64,000 bases of DNA from Gilliamella sp. Lep-s35. Lineage in GTDB: Bacteria > Pseudomonadota > Gammaproteobacteria > Enterobacterales > Orbaceae. Location: the NCBI RefSeq assembly GCF_009795845.1, contig NZ_WTEX01000004.1, positions 1 to 64,000 of the forward strand, written 5' to 3'. Of this stretch, positions 58,213 through 64,000 are shown in pieces; positions within the stretch are counted from its first letter, which is position 1, and each line of letters begins with the position of its first letter. Below the pieces are notes generated by a model that was not told the DNA's origin, searched no databases, and saw only the letters and a program-made list of their open reading frames with translations. Position numbers and translations under genes: made by a program.

Positions 58213-58986
58213 CTAACTTTTTGCTGATGTTGGTTGTTCAAAATAGGTTGAACACTTTTCAATTCGAGATATAACTTTTTGACTTAAAATTGAGATGATT
58301 AAATAGATAATCATTGCAATGAAATACCATAAAAAAGGTTGATTTGTTCGAGCTATAATTGCTTTTGTTTGCATCATTAAATCATTAATGGCAATAGCTG
58401 ATACTAGTGCTGTATCTTTTAATAAAATTAGCCATTGATTACTTAATCCTGGTAATGCGTGGCGCCACATTTGTGGCATTATGATACGAAAAAACGTACG
58501 TGATTTACTAAGTCCAAGTACTTGAGCTGCTTGCCACTGTCCATTTGAAATTGCTTTAAATGCACCACGAAGTGTTTGTGAAGCATAGACAGCATACAAA
58601 AGTGAAAGGGCTGCAACACCACATAAAAAAGGGCTAACATTAAAATCTTGAATGTCTAGCTGTATTGTTAATGAGGTAAAGTAAAGGTTAACGGTAAAAC
58701 CATCATTTAATAATATGAGTAACAACGGTAATCCGTTATAAATAGCGATAACAATTAATAGTTCAGGTAAAGCTCGAATCGTTAAATTAAAAAGTGACAT
58801 TAACCATGCAACAGGTTTAATTGAAGACAATTCTAATAGCGTAAAAATAAAGGCAAAAAATATGCCTACCACTAATGATACTAAAGCTAATGATAATGTA
58901 ATTGATGTCGCTTGTGTTAATGGCAATATATATCCATCCATAAAAGATAGAATCCAATTTATTTTATTTGTTAGAAAGTCTGACAT
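58213..58986 (-). CDS. artQ: Arginine ABC transporter permease ArtQ
   Basis: 257-residue permease (238 in E. coli) paired with ArtM. It has a first helix ATSITLSLALVSLVVGIFFAF, EAA loop ISNGQWQAAQVLGLSKSRTFFRIIMP and about five helices. It precedes artM by 12 bp. The N-terminus carries a short extension (MSDFLTNKINWILSFMDGYI) relative to E. coli. Confidence 0.93.
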   Translation of the reverse strand: MSDFLTNKINWILSFMDGYILPLTQATSITLSLALVSLVVGIFFAFIFTLLELSSIKPVAWLMSLFNLTIRALPELLIVIAIYNGLPLLLILLNDGFTVNLYFTSLTIQLDIQDFNVSPFLCGVAALSLLYAVYASQTLRGAFKAISNGQWQAAQVLGLSKSRTFFRIIMPQMWRHALPGLSNQWLILLKDTALVSAIAINDLMMQTKAIIARTNQPFLWYFIAMIIYLIISILSQKVISRIEKCSTYFEQPTSAKS

Positions 58987-59016
58987 AAGAAAACCGTTGT
59001 TAAATTAACATTATTT

Positions 59017-59052
59017 AATAAAAAATAAACTCGCCGCAAAGTATGCGGCGAG
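59017..59052 (-). terminator. Intra-operon stem-loop between artI and artQ
   Basis: A perfect 8-bp G/C-rich stem (CTCGCCGC / GCGGCGAG) with a 7-nt loop is followed on the minus strand by TTTATTTTTTATT. It lies 34 bp past the artI stop. Such structures partly terminate transcription or protect the upstream mRNA, which would give more binding protein than permease. Confidence 0.75.
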
Positions 59053-59085
59053 ATCATAATGACGTCGATTTTTGCTATTTAATAA

Positions 59086-59820
59086 CTATTTGTTAAACCA
59101 TTTTTTATAAATGGCGTCTAATTCACCATTTGCTTTTAGTTTATCAATAGCTTGGTTAAATTGATTTAATAATTGATCATTACCTTTTCTTACCGCTATA
59201 CCTAAACCTTCACCAAAAAATTCGCGATCGGTGATTTTGTCAGCTAATGGTACAATATCAGTCTCTTTACCTAGCCATTCACCAGCAACAATTGAGCTTG
59301 ATACGATCGCATCAATTCGTTTTGCTTTTAAATCTAAAAAAGCAAATTGATAGCTATCGTAACTGACTTGTTTAACATCAGGGTATTTTTCACTTAGATA
59401 TTTTGTATAAGTTGTCCCTTTTTGAATACCAACACGTTTGCCTTTTAATTGTTCAAGGTTAGTTAAGGTATCTTTTAAGGTAATAAACTGGATCGAACTA
59501 TCGTCATAATAAATTTTAGTAAAATCAACTTGTTTTTGACGTTCAGGTGTCACATCAATCCCAGCTATTGCTGCATCGATTCGACGTGTTTTTAAGCTTG
59601 GAATTAAGCCGTCAAAAGATTGATTAACAATTTTGCAAGAAACTTTGATTTCGTCACAAATTTTATTAACCACATCAATATCGAATCCAACAATTTCATT
59701 TTTTTCATTCGTAAATTCAAAAGGTGCATAAGTTGCTTCTGTACCGATAGTTAAGGTCTCTGTAGCTTGAGCAACAAAAGCTGTGCTTGCAAGAAAAATA
59801 GCGAGTAATGTTTTTTTCAT
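59086..59820 (-). CDS. artI: Arginine-binding periplasmic protein
   Basis: Solute-binding protein of the amino-acid (SBP_bac_3) type, 244 residues. The start at 59820 gives MKKTLLAIFLASTAFVAQA, with the signal cut before TETLTIG. ATYAPFEFTNEKNEIVGFDIDV begins domain 1, and GIDVTPERQKQVDFTKIYYD is the family signature. It lies between artP and artQ. E. coli has two such genes (artI, artJ); only one is here, so the name artI is by position. Confidence 0.92.
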   Translation of the reverse strand: MKKTLLAIFLASTAFVAQATETLTIGTEATYAPFEFTNEKNEIVGFDIDVVNKICDEIKVSCKIVNQSFDGLIPSLKTRRIDAAIAGIDVTPERQKQVDFTKIYYDDSSIQFITLKDTLTNLEQLKGKRVGIQKGTTYTKYLSEKYPDVKQVSYDSYQFAFLDLKAKRIDAIVSSSIVAGEWLGKETDIVPLADKITDREFFGEGLGIAVRKGNDQLLNQFNQAIDKLKANGELDAIYKKWFNK

Positions 59821-59843
59821 ATATCCACCCAATTTTATTTTAA

Positions 59844-60572
59844 TTAATGTGATAAGTAAGCTTTAAATTCTTCAGTTTTAGGATGAGCAAAACATTCAAG
59901 TTGACCTTGCTCTATAATTTTACCTTGTTCCATATAAATTACTTGTGAAGCAACTTTACGAGCAAAATCGACTTCATGAGTAACTATAATTTGAGTAATA
60001 CCTGTCTGTGATAGTTCATTAATAATTTCAGCAACTTGTGAAGTGATAGCTGGATCTAATGCCGCTGTTGGCTCATCAAATAATAAGATTTGTGGCTCCA
60101 TCATTAATGCTCTAGCTATTGCAACACGTTGCTGTTGTCCACCAGAAAGGTGAAGAGGGTAACGATGAGCCATATCATTAATTTGCAGTCTTTCTAATAT
60201 AGCCATTGCTTTATCACTTGCTTCTTTTTTTGATAATTTTAATACTTGGCAAGGTGCTTCGATCAAATTTTCTAGCACTGTTAAGTGTGGCCACAAATTA
60301 TAATTTTGAAAAACCATGCCAACATGTTTTCTTAATAATCTAACAGTTGATTCATTGATTTTTTTTGAAAAATCAAAATGTTCGTTAGCTATAGTCATGC
60401 TGCCTGATGTTGGGATTTCAAGTAAATTAAATACTTTTAATAAAGAGCTTTTACCAGCTCCACTTTGACCTAGTAATACAATGGTTTCACCCAATGGATA
60501 GCAAAGTGAAACATCATTTAATGCCTGATGCTCACCATAAAAGCAGTTAATATGGTTTAATTCAATGTTCAT
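59844..60572 (-). CDS. artP: Arginine ABC transporter ATPase ArtP
   Basis: ATPase of the arginine importer, 242 residues as in E. coli. Walker A is [18 protein letters not shown], the signature is [16 protein letters not shown] and Walker B is [13 protein letters not shown]. It starts [21 protein letters not shown]. First gene of artPIQM, with 23 bp to the artI start. An ArgR-box-like palindrome lies upstream. Confidence 0.95.
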   Translation of the reverse strand: MNIELNHINCFYGEHQALNDVSLCYPLGETIVLLGQSGAGKSSLLKVFNLLEIPTSGSMTIANEHFDFSKKINESTVRLLRKHVGMVFQNYNLWPHLTVLENLIEAPCQVLKLSKKEASDKAMAILERLQINDMAHRYPLHLSGGQQQRVAIARALMMEPQILLFDEPTAALDPAITSQVAEIINELSQTGITQIIVTHEVDFARKVASQVIYMEQGKIIEQGQLECFAHPKTEEFKAYLSH

Positions 60573-60625
60573 TGTTAATTAGATATTTTTTATGACGCTA
60601 AAATTGATTAAATATTACTTTTTTT

Positions 60626-60639
60626 TGCATAAAAATGCA
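60626..60639 (-). promoter_or_regulatory. ArgR-box-like palindrome upstream of artP
   Basis: TGCAT-AAAA-ATGCA matches the ArgR half-site pattern TGAAT-WWWW-ATTCA with one symmetric change per half. It lies 54 bp before artP. A second, offset box as in E. coli was not clear. Confidence 0.4.
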
Positions 60640-60689
60640 ATCTAATTTATTAGACTATCGCATTTTTATTTTGTTCTTATACCATAGTA

Positions 60690-60720
60690 CATGGTTTTTC
60701 TGAAGCTTTTTGACAAAATC
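60690..60720 (-). repeat. Dispersed intergenic repeat, copy 8
   Basis: The minus strand reads GATTTTGTCAAAAAGCTTCAG then AAAAACCATG, sharing its 3' half with copy 7. It lies between artP and sanA. Confidence 0.6.
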
Positions 60721-60737
60721 TTTATTATTAATAATGG

Positions 60738-62072
<1,335 letters not shown>

Positions 62073-62076
<4 letters not shown>

Positions 62077-62528
62077 GGCTGATTATCCTCATTTTTGGGT
62101 GATACAATTGGATCTTGAGTTACTGTTTTGTGGAAATGTTCTGTTAAAAAAGCAGTAAAAAGTAGTACGATAAGGGTACCTCCAACACTGCCAAATATAA
62201 TTGGCACCCAATTTTGTAATAAAAGTGAATAATTATCCATAATGCCCATTGCTGCAGGAACGAAAAGTAATGTCATGTAGCGCATAAAAAGATTACAACT
62301 ATTTTTTATCCAACAAGTGGGAATTAATTGAAAAGCCAGTAAAAAAAATAAAATTAACAATCCAATAATACTACCCGGAATTATTATTGGTAATAATTTA
62401 GAGATTATATTACCTATCCATAAACAAAGAGTTAAAACAAGAAGGCCTCGACCATAACTAAAAGCAGTATAGTATAAAGAGTATAGTCGATGTTTAATTG
62501 TGGCGTGCTTGGCTAAAAAATGTTTCAT
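62073..62528 (-). CDS. yohJ: LrgA/YohJ-family holin-like membrane protein
   Basis: 151-residue LrgA-family protein with four helices. IIPGSIIGLLILFFLLAFQLIP and MRYMTLLFVPAAMGIM are the family landmarks. It is about 20 residues longer than E. coli YohJ (132). The extra residues are split between a basic N-terminus (MKHFLAKHATIKHRLYS) and the acidic C-terminal tail, so a slightly later start is possible. It is first in the yohJ-yohK-sanA unit. Confidence 0.9.
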
Positions 62529-62625
62529 AATATAAATGCTAATTATCTTAATCTTTAATTATGATGATTATCCCTATAGTTAGGATGAAATATATTTGTC
62601 TATATGATACGCCTGCTAAAATTAA

Positions 62626-64000
62626 TTATCCAACTAAATAATGACAATAGTTATAAAGCTGTTTAATTATTGCTAATTTTTGAGGGTGTTGAATATAGTT
62701 TTCAGCAAGTTGTTCTAATGTTAATAAATAATCTTGTATTTTTAATGTATTAAGTTTGTCACGGCAATGATCTAGCCAGATTATTTGTTCTTGTTCTGTT
62801 AGTGTTTGTGGGTAATTTCGAGCTTTGTATCTGAAAAATAGAGGGGCTAAGCGAGAATCATCAAATTTTAATGATAAAGTATCTAATAAATTAGCAGGTG
62901 TTGTTCGAATTGTTTCGCAACGTAAACTATCTTGTTTATTTAAAAATCCATTATATATTTGGGTATCGACATCAGGATGAGTAGAATAATTTTCATTTAT
63001 TGCAAATAATTCTGCCATTTTATTTTGTAGTATTTTTTGATGTTGGAATAATTTTTTTTGCTTGATTAAACAAAGATCTACATCAATATTAAACCTTTTG
63101 CTATTTTCTGATAATAATGTTTTTATTGGAGCAACAATGGGGCATTTATTAATATGAATTAACTTTAAAGGAATTCGTGATTCATTAAACTCAAGATCTT
63201 CTGTTTTGGTATAGAGCTTTTCTTTAATTTTTTCTACAGGTAGGTCAATAATTGAATCAATATCACCCATTAGGTCACAAACAATCACTGCGTTATTTTG
63301 TAATGGATGCCAAGCAATGGGGCAAACTAATGACATATTGCCACGATAGTTACCGAGCATACCTGATATGTGAATAATGGGTGTCATGTTGACGGTATTA
63401 ATAAGTTCAGCAACTTTATTTTTATTGCGTAATGTAAAAAAATAGTTAAAAAGCTTAGGTTGTTTTTCTTTTATTAATTTGGCTATTGCAATAGTTGCAT
63501 AAACATCTGACATTGCATCATGCGCATGTTCGTGCTCAATGTTATTTGCCTTTGATAAATGTTCTAAACGAAAGCTTGGCAGACCTTCATCATTTATTGG
63601 CCAATTAATTCCTTCTGGTCTAAGTGCATAACAAGCACGAACTACATCAAGAAGATCCCATCTGGAATTTCCATTTTTCCAACTATAGGCATAAGGATCA
63701 TAAAAATTACGATATAAAATATTTCGCGTTACTTCATCGTCAAAGCGAATATTGTTATAACCTAAAATACATGTATTTGGCACACTAAATGCTTGATGGA
63801 TTAAACGAGTAAATTCCGCTTCACACAGGCCTTTTTGATTTGCTTCTTGGGGTGTAATTCCTGTAATTAATGCTGCTTCAGGATTTGGCAAGTAATCTTG
63901 AGCTTGTGAGCAATAAATAACCAATGGTTCTTCAATAATATTAAAATCTTCATCAGTCCGAACACCGGCAAATTGAGCTGGTCTATCTAAAGATGGGTTA
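62626..64000 (-). CDS. sbcB: Exodeoxyribonuclease I, 5' end beyond window
   Basis: 3'-5' single-strand DNA exonuclease (DnaQ/DEDDh family) used in recombination and mismatch repair. The frame is open through the right edge. The first visible residues NPSLDRPAQFAGVRTDEDF correspond to about residue 22 of E. coli SbcB, so the DYETFG part with the first two acidic ligands lies outside. Visible: CILGYNNIRFDDEVTRNILYRNFYDPYA, and HAHDAMSDVYATIAIAKL with the late His and Asp. The SH3-like and helical C-terminal domains follow to LYNYCHYLVG. About 457 codons are in the window. Confidence 0.96.
   Translation of the reverse strand, partial: NPSLDRPAQFAGVRTDEDFNIIEEPLVIYCSQAQDYLPNPEAALITGITPQEANQKGLCEAEFTRLIHQAFSVPNTCILGYNNIRFDDEVTRNILYRNFYDPYAYSWKNGNSRWDLLDVVRACYALRPEGINWPINDEGLPSFRLEHLSKANNIEHEHAHDAMSDVYATIAIAKLIKEKQPKLFNYFFTLRNKNKVAELINTVNMTPIIHISGMLGNYRGNMSLVCPIAWHPLQNNAVIVCDLMGDIDSIIDLPVEKIKEKLYTKTEDLEFNESRIPLKLIHINKCPIVAPIKTLLSENSKRFNIDVDLCLIKQKKLFQHQKILQNKMAELFAINENYSTHPDVDTQIYNGFLNKQDSLRCETIRTTPANLLDTLSLKFDDSRLAPLFFRYKARNYPQTLTEQEQIIWLDHCRDKLNTLKIQDYLLTLEQLAENYIQHPQKLAIIKQLYNYCHYLVG

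Overview
The window is AT-rich DNA (roughly one third G+C by eye) from a gammaproteobacterium. Gene content and order follow enteric-type blocks: bamD/rluD/pgeF/clpB, dapA-bamC-purC, yffB-dapE-ypfN, mmuP-mmuM, lolCDE, nikABCDE, uvrC-pgsA-tRNAs, artPIQM, yohJ-yohK-sanA, sbcB. The base composition, several Pasteurella-like traits and the small adhesin-like proteins fit the Orbaceae (Gilliamella/Frischella-type insect gut symbionts). That placement is inference from proteins read by eye; no database was searched.

Layout. 1-0.4 kb: nested IS3/IS30 remnants. 0.5-7.1 kb: bamD divergent from rluD-pgeF, then queD-queE behind a strong promoter and a possible preQ1 riboswitch, then clpB with a heat-shock promoter. 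7.2-8.6 kb: decay zone with a doubly frameshifted gene and a deleted IS256-family element. 8.6-21.6 kb: MATE exporter, yejK, nfo coupled to an unknown exported protein, grxD, rnt, Nif3 protein, dapA, a short bamC, purC, yeaL-like gene, tmcA, cysZ. 21.6-23.4 kb: yffB-dapE-ypfN. 23.6-27.4 kb: a surface-type protein with a heptanucleotide repeat at its start, a duplicated terminator/repeat cassette, an internally deleted dnaX copy, crcB. 27.5-41.6 kb: ribE, an unknown protein, mmuP-mmuM, ydgA, mfd, lolCDE, rhomboid protease, GNAT enzyme, a small zinc-ribbon protein. 41.9-48.2 kb: nikABCDE with a sixth gene, a DinF-type MATE exporter. 48.8-54 kb: rhlE, yggL, a second surface-type gene that is out of frame, ybiT. 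54.4-64 kb: an IS481-like scrap, tRNA-Leu and tRNA-Gly, pgsA, uvrC, the arginine ABC transporter artPIQM, sanA, yohK-yohJ, and sbcB cut by the right edge.

Themes. Housekeeping genes are intact, while accessory genes are decaying. Almost every reading-frame break I could reconstruct is a single-base contraction of an A or T run. The two surface-type genes share a domain plan, and each carries a short tandem repeat with a unit not divisible by three near its start, as expected for slipped-strand phase variation: one reads through (on), the other is out of frame (off) and carries a second frameshift. A dispersed repeat of about 40 bp occurs eight times between genes and, in one place, contributes the lolC start codon. 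Other oddities are an in-frame 78-bp tandem duplication inside artM, a BamC lacking its usual C-terminal domain, and a dnaX copy missing the middle of the protein.
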